A stretch of DNA of 64,000 nt, from positions 1 through 64,000 of the forward strand of contig JAQGDQ010000492.1 of the NCBI GenBank assembly GCA_030141605.1. Reading direction: 5' to 3'. How positions within the stretch are numbered: the first letter of the stretch is position 1; every line of letters begins with the position of its first letter. Position numbers and translations under genes: made by a program. The stretch is from Tubiluchus corallicola (taxonomy: Eukaryota > Priapulida > Priapulimorpha > Priapulimorphida > Tubiluchidae). This document shows, in pieces, positions 1 through 11,230 of this stretch. The notes beneath the pieces were generated by a model, which was given only the letters and a program-made list of their open reading frames with translations, made no database searches and was not told the DNA's origin.

Positions 1-7
1 CATGATG

Positions 8-1523
8 ATTTTTCATATACTACTCCATTTTCAAGTATGGTAAAAAGTATATATTTTGACATTATTAATACTGAAAAAGTGTTTCTGATATTTAAATAAT
101 AGATTAAAAACTTAATTAACGGTGGGCAAGCCCAACTGTTGATGACATCACAAGCTAACATAAATTTCAAGATCAAAAATATTCCACGAGCGTGTTGCAC
201 GTGTTTGCGAAAGCAAAAATTGAAGTACAGTGCCACTGTAAGATGATATTCAGTTTGTTATACTAAAACTAGGCAAGTTTTAAGATGGAAATTGGAATTT
301 CAAATTTCCTTCGAATTTTGAGCTGTCGAACGTGTGTGTTAGTCACAAACTAACACATCTGGATTGAGAGGTACAGCACCTGTTTTTGTGCAACACGTTT
401 CCGAAATGCAGGCTATAGTGTTTCTAACTAGCGAATGGCGGAATGCATGTAACAGCGAAGAACTAGTGGCGCTAACGTGAAATTGTGTTTGTGTGGTAAT
501 AATTCTTTAATGTTAGTCGTTTTTGAAAAAATAGTATGTTTCCTTTTAATGTTTTAGAGAGTAGATTGTTTTGAATTGCAGTTTAGCATTGATCCGGTTT
601 TGGTTTAAGACAATTGCTTTCCTACGCTCCAAATGTCTGATATTGTAGAAGAGAAACGAATATCACAGCGACAATAACATTGACTCAGATAAACATTTCT
701 TCAAAATTGAAAATAAAAACACACAATCTAAGAAAGCTGGTGGTGTGGCATTATTTATTCGAGCCGATTTGCGTTATGATAATGTAGAAAATGTAACCTG
801 ATTCAGGGATGATATGGAAACGTTGTTCATTGAGATTCACCCTGATCGGAGCAAAAACATCATTGTAGGTGTAACTTATCCACATCCTGGGATCAATCCA
901 ACTAATTTCATCGATACATTTTCTAAATCTTTTGCATATGTATTATAAACGTTTTTACACACGTTTATTGACTGAAGTTTTAGAAACTGATGTTTGTTTT
1001 ATTTCTTATTTTACGAAGTCCTTTAAAATTTGTCTAATTTAGTACTTGTGCCTAATTTTGGTTAGTTTTTTGTTTTTATTAGGATTAATTTTGCAAGGAA
1101 CTTTAACCTGTTTAATTAGTACTTTTATCTAACTTTTGCTTTCAGCCCGTTATTAATTTTACAAAGTATTTTGTGTCTTATCTGTTTTAGTACTTGGTCG
1201 TTTTTTAGTTTTATTTAATTTTAAGGTATTCTGTTCCATTTTAAATGTTAATTAATACTAACATGCCATTGGTTCATTATAGAAACATTGTGTATATAAT
1301 TTGTATGTAAAAATAAATTCTGTTCTATATTCTATTCTATAATCAGTGCCGACATCCTAAACATATTTTTCTTCTTGGTAACTACAATCTCAACTTATTA
1401 AACTTTTCTATCCATAAATGTATGAAACTGTTTCTAAACAGCATACTCGCAAATTTTCTTCTCATTACCCGTTCAAAAAGAATTACTGACCTATCGGCTA
1501 CACTTTTTGACAATATATTTATG
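8..1523 (+). repeat. Left arm of a 6.5-kb inverted repeat
   Basis: This stretch recurs in reverse complement at 4944-6466. The outer boundary is seen where 'catatactactccattttc' near position 15 matches its complement near 6450. The inner boundary lies at about 1523, after 'gacaatatattta', where the two arms diverge. The inner part of the arms, about 560-1520, is nearly identical, while the outer part is more diverged. Both arms carry the same in-frame TGA in a LINE endonuclease remnant, so the duplication happened after that mutation. Confidence 0.88.
715..1523 (+). mobile_element. Decayed LINE endonuclease fragment, left copy
   Basis: Translation shows an apurinic endonuclease-like segment typical of non-LTR retrotransposons: KAGGVALFIRADLRYDN at about 737, then a TGA stop, then ETLFIEIHPDRSKNIIVGV. 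After about 945 the frame is interrupted by roughly 400 bp of AT-rich DNA ending in TTCTAT-type repeats. It resumes at about 1345 with FLLGNYNLNLLNFSI and KRITDLSATLFDNIF. The interruption looks like the 3' end of another retroposon inserted into the endonuclease. The fragment cannot be functional. The exact LINE clade was not determined. Confidence 0.8.
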
Positions 1524-2051
1524 TACTGTTAATGAACAAGATATTATCTTTGCTAACTACGTTGTTCCGATTTAGTGTTAAAAATTGTTAAATTTACTGA
1601 AACGGACTTTTCGCCACTAATACAATTTTGTATAATGTAAGACATGTATGTCAAAAATGTGACATACAATTCCAATTAAGAAGAAGACGAAATTCACTTT
1701 TTGTTTTATTTCTCCTCCTGCAACCGGTTAAGACAATTTTTTATTCTGATATAATAAGCATCAATAGCAATTTCATTAACTTGAACGACAGCAAAAAGCT
1801 AAAATTCGTGATGGGGGGGGGGGCGATATAACCAAAATAGTATTTACTGTATCTGTATCTACTGTATCTACACTAAAATTATATAAATATGTTATTTGTT
1901 ATGTGTTTATTTTAGACTTTGGAGCTATAACGTAATCGCTCTGTTTTGTAAATTTGTATATTCTTGTTGCTTCGTTGTATGTTCTGTATGTCAGTGTATC
2001 ATAATGTAAATGCCAATAATAAATTTTTCCATAAAATGCCATACATTTTTT

Positions 2052-2117
2052 CTAACATCTCATCATCATCGTCGTCGCTGTCGTCGTCGTCATCATCATC
2101 ATCATCATCATCATCAT
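2052..2117. repeat. TCA/TCG trinucleotide repeat
   Basis: An impure run of tca and tcg triplets (tcatcatcatcgtcgtcg). It lies in the non-coding spacer of the large inverted repeat. The stretch 1524-2051 around it is AT-rich with no recognisable gene. Confidence 0.9.
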
Positions 2118-2458
2118 CTCATCATCACCATCTGCACCAATTACGTTTATCGTACACTTTTGGAGACAGAATTTTAAAATAACAGATAACACGTAAACAC
2201 TGGAGTAACCCAGCAAAAAGCTAGACACTGCTACCCTTATCAGTACCAGTTTCTTCCAGTTTTTTGACATTTAGCATATGTCTGATGCCTTTGCTGTTTT
2301 GTTTCCGCTTCGTGGTTTCCAACTTGCTCAATGCAAAACTCGCTTTATCATTGTCCTGTTGTAACTCGAGTTGATTTTACTGTAAAACTAATCAAGGTTC
2401 CATACAAACAATTTTTGAAGTATTTTCAGATCGATATGCCATTTTACTTCAATAAATA

Positions 2459-2463
2459 CACAG

Positions 2464-2516
<53 letters not shown>
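2459..2516. repeat. Compound (CA)n(TA)n microsatellite
   Basis: About ten CA dinucleotides run directly into about twenty TA dinucleotides. No gene is visible in the flanks. Confidence 0.92.
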
Positions 2517-2517
<1 letters not shown>

Positions 2518-2683
2518 CGCTGTGAAACATATACTACGTTAGTAACAACCCAACAGTTACAAGTTATATTGAATAATTTAAACTAAAGACAAAGCATCAA
2601 ACTTTGATGTATAAACCCAATTGTATAACATAAAAATGTAAACGCAAATTTAAGGTAGTTACATTCGCACGCACATCCACGCA

Positions 2684-2707
2684 CACACACACACACGCAC
2701 ACACACA

Positions 2708-2750
<43 letters not shown>

Positions 2751-2853
2751 GCACACGCACACGCACACGCATACACACACACACGCACACACATGCGCAC
2801 GCACGCACGCACACACACGCACACACATGCGCGCGCCCGCACGCACGCACACA
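2684..2853. repeat. Interrupted (CA)n microsatellite
   Basis: About 170 bp of CA repeats broken by GCAC and ATGCGC units. It creates long open frames of Cys-Val or Thr-His on both strands that are repeat artefacts and not genes. Confidence 0.93.
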
Positions 2854-3039
2854 CAGTTCGTTTTCTAAGTTTATAATAATTACTTGTTGGAACTGAAACA
2901 TAGCTAAAACAAAATTGGAAGCAATTTCAAAATCGTTTGAGCCTAATAACAATTTTAGTTTACATCATAGTAAAGTATAAAGGGTGTTCTTAGCTGTTGA
3001 TATCTATTACAAAGCAAGAGCATGTATGTACAGTTTTAT

Positions 3040-3530
3040 TTAAAGAAAGAAATCCCACAATCCTCTGGACATGTAACAGAATCCATGCCCCCATAATGCA
3101 GTAAAGACTCTGGCAGAAAGTTATATTGGTCGTCGTCTAGGTGCTTCTACGTTCTAAAACATGGTACGTCTCACCTGTTGCTGGCACCCATTCTTGTCCA
3201 TCGCCACTGCCCACGATGCGAAATCTTCTTGCAGTATACTTATATACATCAGTGTCTGACCCCTTTTCGGGTTTTTTTTTGTAGTTTCAAGAGTTTTACG
3301 CATTGCCGGAAGAAGAAGAGACTTTTAGGTAGTCTTAGAGCGTGCCCAATCCAATGTAAATTTCTTACTTGTTTACTCCAAGGATTCTTCTTTACCACAT
3401 CACACAGATCATGATTGGATATTCAGTGAGGCCATTTAGTATCTAAAAATTTTCTGTAGAGAAGTATTTGAAAAGCGTCAATTTCCTTTAGTTGTTTGAC
3501 TTTTATTGTCCATACTTCAGCATTGCTATC
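3040..3530 (-). pseudogene. Decayed LINE reverse transcriptase C-terminal region
   Basis: Reading the minus strand gives segments such as VWTIKVKQLKEIDAFQI, SNHDLC, NPWSKQVR and LHWIGHALRLPKS. This order (a 'W....K..LDAF' block, then 'W.GH.LR.P') is that of the C-terminal part of many non-LTR retrotransposon reverse transcriptases. Several stops and frame changes break it. It lies in the spacer of the large inverted repeat and has no functional coding capacity. Confidence 0.68.
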
Positions 3531-3743
3531 TGACGAAACAATAGTTGTTATTGTCAGCTACTTAAGCACCATAGCAACACGTTTATACAAACCTGAAGCT
3601 AAAAGACGAGGGTAGTTGGTGTGAGAAACAAGGCACTGAATTATCGGAATTGAAGTGGCTTTGACGAGAACTACACAAATCATCGTCAAGCGTTTAAAAG
3701 CAAATTAGTGTTTATGGTAAGTTACCATAAGCGTAGTTTTACG

Positions 3744-3751
3744 CACACACG

Positions 3752-3783
<32 letters not shown>

Positions 3784-3803
3784 CATGCGCACGCACGCAC
3801 GCG
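3744..3803. repeat. (CA)n microsatellite
   Basis: A run of ACAC/GCAC dinucleotides about 60 bp long. The DNA from 3804 to 4550 around it shows no convincing gene. Confidence 0.9.
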
Positions 3804-4558
3804 AATGTTTTAATACATTATACTATGCATGGCTTCTACCATAAAATATGTTAAAAGCAGTATTTTCTTGAAACCGACGACAATATTTGACTTTGTAATC
3901 TACTTGGATCCGTGGGAAACAGACACTCTTTACCGAAATGTGCAAAAAGTCATTACATTACATTACTATATTGAGCTATATCCAAAAAAGTGAATTAAAA
4001 CGTCATTATAATACTAATACAAACGCTGTAAACGTTGTTTCATTTAACACAGCTACCTAAAACACAATTGAATAACTTAAACCAGGCTTGAGTAAGTCTA
4101 CTGGAAGACTTCACTATATATTTTTGTTTTACCGTTTTTCCTACAATGTGATCATTTTAGTGAAATGATTTTTTATAAAACGTATTGTTGGAACGCGGTG
4201 AGTGTGTGATTTATGATCCATTTATGATTTATAATCCTTCAAACTTTAGTCAGGAGTGGGGGTTCTCATGGAGATATGTGTTTTCTGTCGGTAACTTAAA
4301 GACGCTTTCAGTACCTCGTACGTCATTCTCGCTCACTCGCGCCAAAGATGCGAAACATGGCGATCTTCACGGCAATGCACGCGTTTGAAATTCGGCAGAA
4401 GAATGTAAGCTATTTAATTTATCAGTTACTTTTATCAAAAAGTAATTATAAATTCTTTGTGTAATCATAATAATACGTTGGAAAATCTCAGTGTCTGTTG
4501 GGGTGATTTTGTTGAGATCGCTGGCATCTATTAGAATTAAATAGAACATTGTACAATG

Positions 4559-4602
4559 TTCTGGAAAGGAACTTCTAGAAGCTTCTCGGGCACGCTATAT
4601 AA
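4559..4602 (+). promoter_or_regulatory. Heat-shock element array plus TATA box (orphan promoter)
   Basis: A canonical three-unit heat-shock element, TTCtaGAAgcTTC, lies at 4573-4585, with units spaced exactly 5 bp apart. It is preceded by a TTCtgGAA pair at 4559-4566. A TATA box (ctatataagg) starts at 4595, about 11 bp after the element. This is the arrangement of metazoan hsp70-type promoters bound by heat-shock factor. No heat-shock protein coding sequence follows: downstream is short leader-like DNA, then a LINE remnant and the right arm of the inverted repeat. The sites are seen directly; promoter activity is inferred. Confidence 0.6.
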
Positions 4603-4767
4603 GGCGAAGCAGGCCGCTGAGACGGGAGCACACAGGTTCACACAGACGCCACTTACACATTCTCTTGTATACTTGCATTTTCAGATACACTCAAACGTTT
4701 TTCAGATTTCCACGTTTAGTGTAATCATTTCGCGTTCCTTCATACTTTTGTGTTGTAGAATTCTCGC

Positions 4768-5775
4768 TTAATAAAGTAGTTTAATTTGACGACGTGTTTT
4801 CTGGTTTTCTCTACGAGCCTTCCGAGAGAAACAAAACACAACAGTTATATAGGCCTTTAAGTCACATATTGTGAAGATGGGAAGGTAGTTGGAAAAACCT
4901 GTTAATATGCACCCTGAAATGAGCCTATGATCGATTATATTGGTAAATATATTGTCAAAAAGTGTAGCCGATAGGTCAGTAATTCTTTTTGAACGGGTAA
5001 TGAGAAGAAAATTTGCGAGTATGCTGTTTAGAAACAGTTTCATACATTTATGGATAGAAAAGTTTAATAAGTTGAGATTGTAGTTACCAAGAAGAAAAAT
5101 ATGTTTAGGATGTCGGCACTGATTATAGAATAAAATATAGAACAGAATTTATTTTTACATACAAATTATATACACAATGTTTCTATAATGAACCAATGGC
5201 ATGTTAGTATTAATTAACATTTAAAATGGAACAGAATACCTTAAAATTAAATAAAACTAAAAAACGACCAAGTACTAAAACAGATAAGACATAAAATACT
5301 TTGTAAAATTAATAACGGGCTGAAAGCAAAAGTTAGATAAGAGTACTAATTAAACAGGTTAAAGTTCCTTGCAAAATTAATCCTAATAAAAACAAAAAAC
5401 TAACCAAAATTAGGCACAAGTACTAAATTAGACAAATTTTAAAGGACTTCGTAAAATAAGAAATAAAACAAACATCAGTTTCTAAAACTTCAGTCAATAA
5501 ACGTGTGTAAAAACGTTTATGATACATATGCAAAAGATTTAGAAAATGTATCGATGAAATTAGTTGGATTGATCCCAGGATGTGGATAAGTTACACCTAC
5601 AATGATGTTTTTGCTCCGATCAGGGTGAATCTCAATGAACAACGTTTCCATATCATCCCTGAATCAGGTTACATTTTCTACATTATCATAACGCAAATCG
5701 GCTCGAATAAATAATGCCACACCACCAGCTTTCTTAGATTGTGTGTTTTTATTTTCAATTTTTGAAGAAATGTTT
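4768..5775 (-). mobile_element. Decayed LINE endonuclease fragment, right copy
   Basis: On the minus strand it shows the same endonuclease pieces as the left arm. It extends further inward than the left copy, through KRITDLSATLFDNIFTN, then LISGCILTGFSNYLPIF. The 'TDLSATLFDNIFTN...LISG...S..LPIF' pattern is typical of the C-terminal half of LINE endonucleases. The insertion and the stop inherited with the left arm make it non-functional. Confidence 0.8.
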
Positions 5776-6466
5776 ATCTGAGTCAATGTTATTGTCGCTG
5801 TGATATTCGTTTCTCTTCTACAATATCAGACATTTGGAACGTAGGAAAGCAATTGTCTTAAACCAAAAACCGGATCCAATGCTAAACTGTAATTCAAAAC
5901 AATCTACTCTCTAAAACATTAAACGGGAACATACTATTTCTTTCAAAAACGACTAACGTTAAAGAATTATTACCGCACAAACATAATTTCGCGTTAGCGC
6001 CACTAGTTCTTCGCTGTTACATGCATTCCGCCCTTTGCTAGTTAGACTGGTACTGGCGCCTGCATTTCGGAAACGTGTTGCACATTAAACAGGTGTTGTA
6101 GTTTTCAATTCAGATGTGTTCGGTTGTGACATAAACATACGTTCGACAGTACATGCGAGAGCACAGCGGGAAATTTGAAATTTCAATTTTCATCTTAAAA
6201 CTTGCTGAATTTTAGTACAACGCGCTGTATCTCTTACAGTAGCACTGTTCTTCAATTTTCTCTTTTGTAAACACAGCTCAAACGGAATGTTTGTGCTGCC
6301 AAAAATTATATTAGTTTGTCATGTCATCACTAGTAGGGCTCGCCCGCCATTAATTTAGTTTTTAATCTATTCTTTAAATAGCAGAAAGGTTTTTTCAGTA
6401 TTGCTAATGTTAAAATACATATGCTTTTTGCCCTATTTGAAAATGGAGTAGTATATGAAAAATTAT
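4944..6466 (-). repeat. Right arm of the 6.5-kb inverted repeat
   Basis: Reverse-complement copy of 8-1523. The inner edge is near 4944 and the outer edge near 6466 ('gaaaatggagtagtatatga'). It carries the same LINE endonuclease fragment with the same in-frame stop and the same 400-bp insertion. Small differences such as tacgctcc versus tacgttcc show some divergence since duplication. Confidence 0.88.
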
Positions 6467-7345
6467 CCTGTTTTCCTTTAAAATTTGGAAAATCGTATAA
6501 GAATCTAAATTCATCTTCGTTAGATAAATTATTCTATGGGAACAGGTCCTGAAAGTTTTTAGTGCAAAAGCAATCAGTGTGGTCGTTAAACAAGTTTTGG
6601 TAATCAGCTAGTGATAAAGAGGTGACAAGAACTAAACGTTTTCAATCGTAAATGCAACCGTTCTTCACTGAGTAACAGCACTTCAATGAGTATTAACCGC
6701 CTAGCGTCATGTTGCAGTCTGTCGTTGTTAGCAACAACTGAACTCTGCTGGAAGAAAAACAATGGAAAGTAACAAGAGTTTAAACTGGGCGTTCTATACC
6801 AATAATTATTACGAAAAAACGAATGCGTGATATAATTTTTTTCCTGTTTGGAACTAAATTCGTATTAGTAATATCAGTAATTACGTTTGTTTTCTTAAGC
6901 ATCGTGAACATTTGCATCCTCAGGTTTTATGTGACAGCAAAAATACTCCTATAAAACTAGTGTTCTTGCGCTATTTTATTGCATTTATTTTAACACTAAA
7001 TCATAACTGAATTCGAGGTTCGTAACAGTGGAAGCAAAACATTGCAAAAAATAAGATACACTGGCATGAAAGATACACAAAGAGGCGTCGTCATTATTTA
7101 CGTGACTATTTGACCCGACGCTTTAGTCTCCACACCAATAATAGGACCGTGCAAGTGTATGAAATTACTGTATTTTATTTAACGTACTTGCACGTTCTTG
7201 TGGTATTGGAATGTTGGTATGGACTCTAAAACACCAGTTCAAGTAATAATATTAATAAGGATGTCTGTTTGCGTGTGGGAGCAAGTGATTAATTTTTTGA
7301 ATTTTGGGTTGTTGGCCATATTCTTCTAATTGTTTATTCCCAATT
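6467..7345. other. Intergenic, no gene recognised
   Basis: AT-rich DNA between the inverted repeat and the minisatellite in front of the first CUB-EGF gene. No conserved coding segment was recognised on either strand. It probably holds the promoter of the downstream gene, but no clear core element was seen. Confidence 0.5.
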
Positions 7346-7518
7346 CCAGCAAAACAGATGAACAGCCTATGAACAGATGAACAGCCTATGAACAGACGAA
7401 CAGCATATGAACAGATGGACAGCGTATGAACGGATGAACAGCATACGAACAGATGAGACAGCATACGAACAGATGAACAGCATACGAACAGCATGTGAAC
7501 AGATGAACAGCATATGAT
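7346..7518. repeat. 19-bp minisatellite upstream of the first CUB-EGF gene
   Basis: About nine imperfect copies of a unit like aacagatgaacagcatatg, with some shortened copies. It ends about 75 bp before the ATG at 7593, so it may lie in the 5' UTR or proximal promoter. Confidence 0.85.
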
Positions 7519-7592
7519 ACTGTGAGAATACAATGAGTAGCTAAAACAACCAACAAAAGATATAGCGAAACTCCGTTAGAATTCTGGAAGTG

Positions 7593-9548
7593 ATGGCAAG
7601 AGCTTTCATTCTTTCTTTTCAAATTTATCTTACTTACATGTGCTGCTGGCAGACGAATAGTAAAGGGCCAGCATTTAAGAAAACGCAGAAGTTGTACAGC
7701 AATTTCCATGGTTCGGGATTGGTGGAAAGAAAAGACGCAAATTACTCTATTGTGAGTGATCCAGAGAATTATGACAGTAATAAGTGCTGTCAGAGTCCCG
7801 TTTCTATCGTCGTCAAACGCAGATTCTCTGGCGAAACCATCGGTATCGGTGTACGCAACCTCTTCCTGGACTGTCCCAATGACTATATCTTGATTGGGAT
7901 CAATTTCACGAATAAACCGTACTTTGCAGGGGACCGGATTTGTAATTTGACGTCTGATAGAGGGTGGCGTTACTTTGCTCCTGCGTTGGATTATCACAAC
8001 CTACTTATAAGTTTTATTTCAGATGGCTTACAATCCATCCACACTGGTTTTGAGTTAACCGTACAGCTCTTGACAGGTATTCCAATTAATTGTACTGGTT
8101 TGGATTGTGGTCCACACGGTACATGTCAACTGCAAGGACCAGGTAATCTGGCACACTATACTATGTGTGTGTGTGATGAGCTTCATTATGGACGGTACTG
8201 TGAGTATGAGTACGACGACTGTTTCTCTAATCCTTGCCAGAGTTTTCAGGTGTGTAATGATTTTGTTGGTTATTACAATTGCTCTTGCCGATTCGGTTAC
8301 GCCGGCGAGTTCTGTGAGAGAGAAATCAACGAATGTCAAAACAACCCCTGCCGAAATGCAGCTACATGTATCGATAACCTTGGTTACTACGAGTGCTTAT
8401 GTCATCCACAGTACACGGGCCCAACATGCGAACAGCCCATCAATGAGTGTGAAGGTGCCATCTGTCTTTATGGTGCCACATGCAGGGATGGAGTAGGTTC
8501 TTATAGTTGCGAGTGTGTAGACGGTTTTACAGGGACGCACTGTGAAGTAAATATAGACGACTGTTATGACAATCCCTGTCACAAAGATGCTACCTGTGTT
8601 GATCAGGTTAATCGTTACACGTGCATATGCCCTTATCAGCATACAGGTGTACATTGCAATATACTTGAAACGTGCAGGCCCAATCCATGTGACAATGGTG
8701 GTACTTGCCGGCAGCACGGTAATTACTACACTTGTCACTGCCGGCCAGGATACGCGGGTCCACAGTGTAAAGAGGATGTTGATGAGTGTGCGTCCAGTCC
8801 TTGTGAAAACGGTGCAACTTGCAATAACAAACAAAACGAGTACAGTTGCACTTGCGCAGAAGGTTATGGCGGACAGCACTGTGAACAATCCAGGTTGTGT
8901 GACCCTAGTCCATGCGAAAATGGGGCAAATTGTTTTTTAAAGACAACGGGATCTGATAATGATGTTGAAAAAGCGTGTGAGTGCAAGGAAGGCTACACTG
9001 GAGAACGTTGTGAAACAAACCTGAATGAATGCGCATCAAAACCATGTCAGAGAGGTGGCACTTGTGTAGATCAGGTCAATTTTTACGATTGTCACTGTAA
9101 ATCTGGAACTAGCGGTACGAATTGTGAAAAAGGCTCGGTCGAGATTGAGTGCCCTGACAAGGACACATTTGCGGGCGTAGACTGCCCAACCTCTACGTGC
9201 AAAGATGACAGCGAATGCAGCTTTGATTCTGAGTGCTGTCAAATGACCGGATGCGACAATGTCTGTTCGGATGTTGTACAGCAGATTATAGTTCACAAAG
9301 GGGCCAAGATGAGCCCTTTTACCATTGTTCTTCTCATTCTGCTTATCGGTTTCCTAACAGTTATTGCTGTTTTCGGCTGGATCTTGCACAAGAGAAAGAC
9401 GGACGAAGAGTTTTATTATGAAGAAGCAGCGAATGAGAAACCGTCTACAGCTGCTCCTGCTGCAGCTACGACCTCGGTGTCCCAAGTTATGCCGGTGACG
9501 TCTGGAACTAGTCTCGACAAATACACGGATGCTAACCTGATGCTATAG
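7593..9548 (+). CDS. CUB-like / nine EGF / WAP single-pass membrane protein (copy 1)
   Basis: A 651-residue intact frame without introns. An in-frame GTG precedes it, but the ATG at 7593 gives a good signal peptide (MARAFILSFQIYLTYMCCWQ). Residues about 51-162 form a CUB-like domain with the family hallmark LDCPNDYILI and SDGLQSIHTGFEL. Nine EGF repeats follow (about 167-513), most beginning with N/D-E/D-C as in calcium-binding EGF modules. Residues about 516-560 hold a complete eight-cysteine WAP four-disulfide core (ECP...C...C..DSEC....ECC....C...C). The transmembrane helix is at about 574-598, followed by HKRK and a 49-residue tail rich in Ala, Ser and Thr. The architecture suggests a cell-surface adhesion, signalling or recognition protein; the ligand is unknown. 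Three relatives lie downstream. The domain calls are secure; the function is not. Confidence 0.93.
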   Translation: MARAFILSFQIYLTYMCCWQTNSKGPAFKKTQKLYSNFHGSGLVERKDANYSIVSDPENYDSNKCCQSPVSIVVKRRFSGETIGIGVRNLFLDCPNDYILIGINFTNKPYFAGDRICNLTSDRGWRYFAPALDYHNLLISFISDGLQSIHTGFELTVQLLTGIPINCTGLDCGPHGTCQLQGPGNLAHYTMCVCDELHYGRYCEYEYDDCFSNPCQSFQVCNDFVGYYNCSCRFGYAGEFCEREINECQNNPCRNAATCIDNLGYYECLCHPQYTGPTCEQPINECEGAICLYGATCRDGVGSYSCECVDGFTGTHCEVNIDDCYDNPCHKDATCVDQVNRYTCICPYQHTGVHCNILETCRPNPCDNGGTCRQHGNYYTCHCRPGYAGPQCKEDVDECASSPCENGATCNNKQNEYSCTCAEGYGGQHCEQSRLCDPSPCENGANCFLKTTGSDNDVEKACECKEGYTGERCETNLNECASKPCQRGGTCVDQVNFYDCHCKSGTSGTNCEKGSVEIECPDKDTFAGVDCPTSTCKDDSECSFDSECCQMTGCDNVCSDVVQQIIVHKGAKMSPFTIVLLILLIGFLTVIAVFGWILHKRKTDEEFYYEEAANEKPSTAAPAAATTSVSQVMPVTSGTSLDKYTDANLML

Positions 9549-9745
9549 CTTGTTGATTTTCAAAAATGATCTGCCGTTATTTATAACATCTTTCATTTTC
9601 TTAACAAATAATTTTATTATTTTTTTCATTCAACTGTAATACTCTATGAAAAGGACCCCATCAATGACAGTTACAAACCCAAGTTAAAAGTATTGACATT
9701 TTGCTATGAAATTATACTTACAATCATAGCAGACATGTAAGAAGT

Positions 9746-9820
9746 ATTGTTATTATTATTTTTATTGTTATTTAATGTTATTATTATTATTTATTATTAT
9801 TATTATTATTATTATTTATT
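9746..9820. repeat. (TTA)n trinucleotide repeat
   Basis: Impure tta/ttt triplets about 200 bp after the stop codon of the first CUB-EGF gene. The region 9821-10597 beyond it shows no recognisable gene. Confidence 0.88.
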
Positions 9821-10597
9821 CGTGCTTAGGTGTGTTGTGAATTTCGCACATTTGCGCATCTATTCCATTTGCTTTTGGTTTGTTCATGCACTTCTTCCGT
9901 TTCTATTTCTTATTTTATGCCCACTAATCCCGATGTTTACTGAACGATTTCGCAATTTTATCGTTCGGCTTTTTCCGTCGCTGCACGTGTGCGCATACAT
10001 GTTCAAGTTCATAATTTTGATGTAATTTCTGTTTCTTAGCGCTCTAAAACCGCTTATGAGTTTTGTTGATATGGAATGTTCTGCATCACCGTTGAAAATA
10101 ACTTGCCTTGTGTCGTGTTTAACTAGAGCTAGAAATTTCACAAATTCGAAAAATACAAGACTCGTGTTCGTTTCGATGTCAGTTTGCATATGTGGCAAAC
10201 GGGTTATGCACTGTTGCACACTGGAGCAATTAAGAAACAGGTTTTAACCCAACAGCTAAGACCCCTATGAGCCAATCAGATTGCTATGAGTCAATAATTG
10301 GCCTTTATAAATCCATCTTCAATATCTGTTTTTTGCTGGTTCCGTTTGTTTAATCTACAGCGGTATAAAGACTATCATTGTTTTTGAAACTACTTAATGT
10401 TAATTGTAAATTAAAGGTATCGTTTTTCTTACACATCATTCTATCGTTCCGTAGATCGGTTGGCCGTGTGTATCTGCAGGCACCAAACCATCCTGAGTAG
10501 TTAGCCCTTGTCGGTTTTAACATAGTGCAAAGTTGCATGCTTTTGATGCAAATGAATATTTCTGTCATTTTGTACAACATTTGTAGCCATTTTGAAA

Positions 10598-11000
10598 TTT
10601 AAGCATCAGACATGGATTCTCCGACCTTAAAAACGTATATACCTATATCATTATACCATTCTGTCTGCTCTGATAACTAAGATGAAACTGTTATAAGCTA
10701 GTGGTCGGCCATCTTGAAAATTTCAGCCATATTGGACGCATTTCTATTCACTCTATAACCAAAATTAAACTTTTTTTGGTCAAATGGCGGCCACGTCTTT
10801 AAGGCACTTTCCGGTCTGAAATTTCAATCTATTTTGGATATATTGAAATATTCATATTTGGCAAGTAGATATAATTACACCAATATCAGATTACATCTAT
10901 TTTGGATGTTATTTTCTGGACCAAATGCAACAAGAAAACACCAAAAAGCGATTTCTTGCAATTTTTAGCGGTAGTAATATTTATTCCATTATCCTGACCC
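10598..11000. repeat. Dispersed repeat, copy A1
   Basis: Several ordered blocks recur at 56890-57310: 'gtctgctctgata', 'ttataagcta', 'ataaccaaaattaa', 'tcaaatggcgg' and 'caagaaaacaccaaaaa'. The blocks keep the same order and strand with similar spacing. No protein-coding similarity was seen, so it may be a non-coding transposon or an old segmental copy. Confidence 0.72.
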
Positions 11001-11230
11001 GTTTTAATGCAAAAGTAATAGACACTTTAAAGCTGCCTTTTCTTCCCGTTTAAAAAAGCTAAAACGTCATTAATGCAATTTTGAATTATATAGTTTCATG
11101 TTGTTGTGTTACGATCGCAAAAATGGCTCTTCTAACATTTCTCTCTTGTTTTCCAAATAATTTCCAACTTTAAATTTGCTGAAATTTAGTGTGTTTGAAT
11201 TGCTATTAGCAAGTCTGGAAATCATTGCAG

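Noticed and set aside
7590-7592. GTG in frame just before the first CUB-EGF gene as its start
   Set aside because: Animal nuclear genes start at ATG, and the ATG directly after it gives the signal peptide.
8055-8888. Open frames of 90-160 codons on the minus strand and in other + frames inside the CUB-EGF genes
   Set aside because: Shadows of the EGF coding sequence, with no domain signature of their own.
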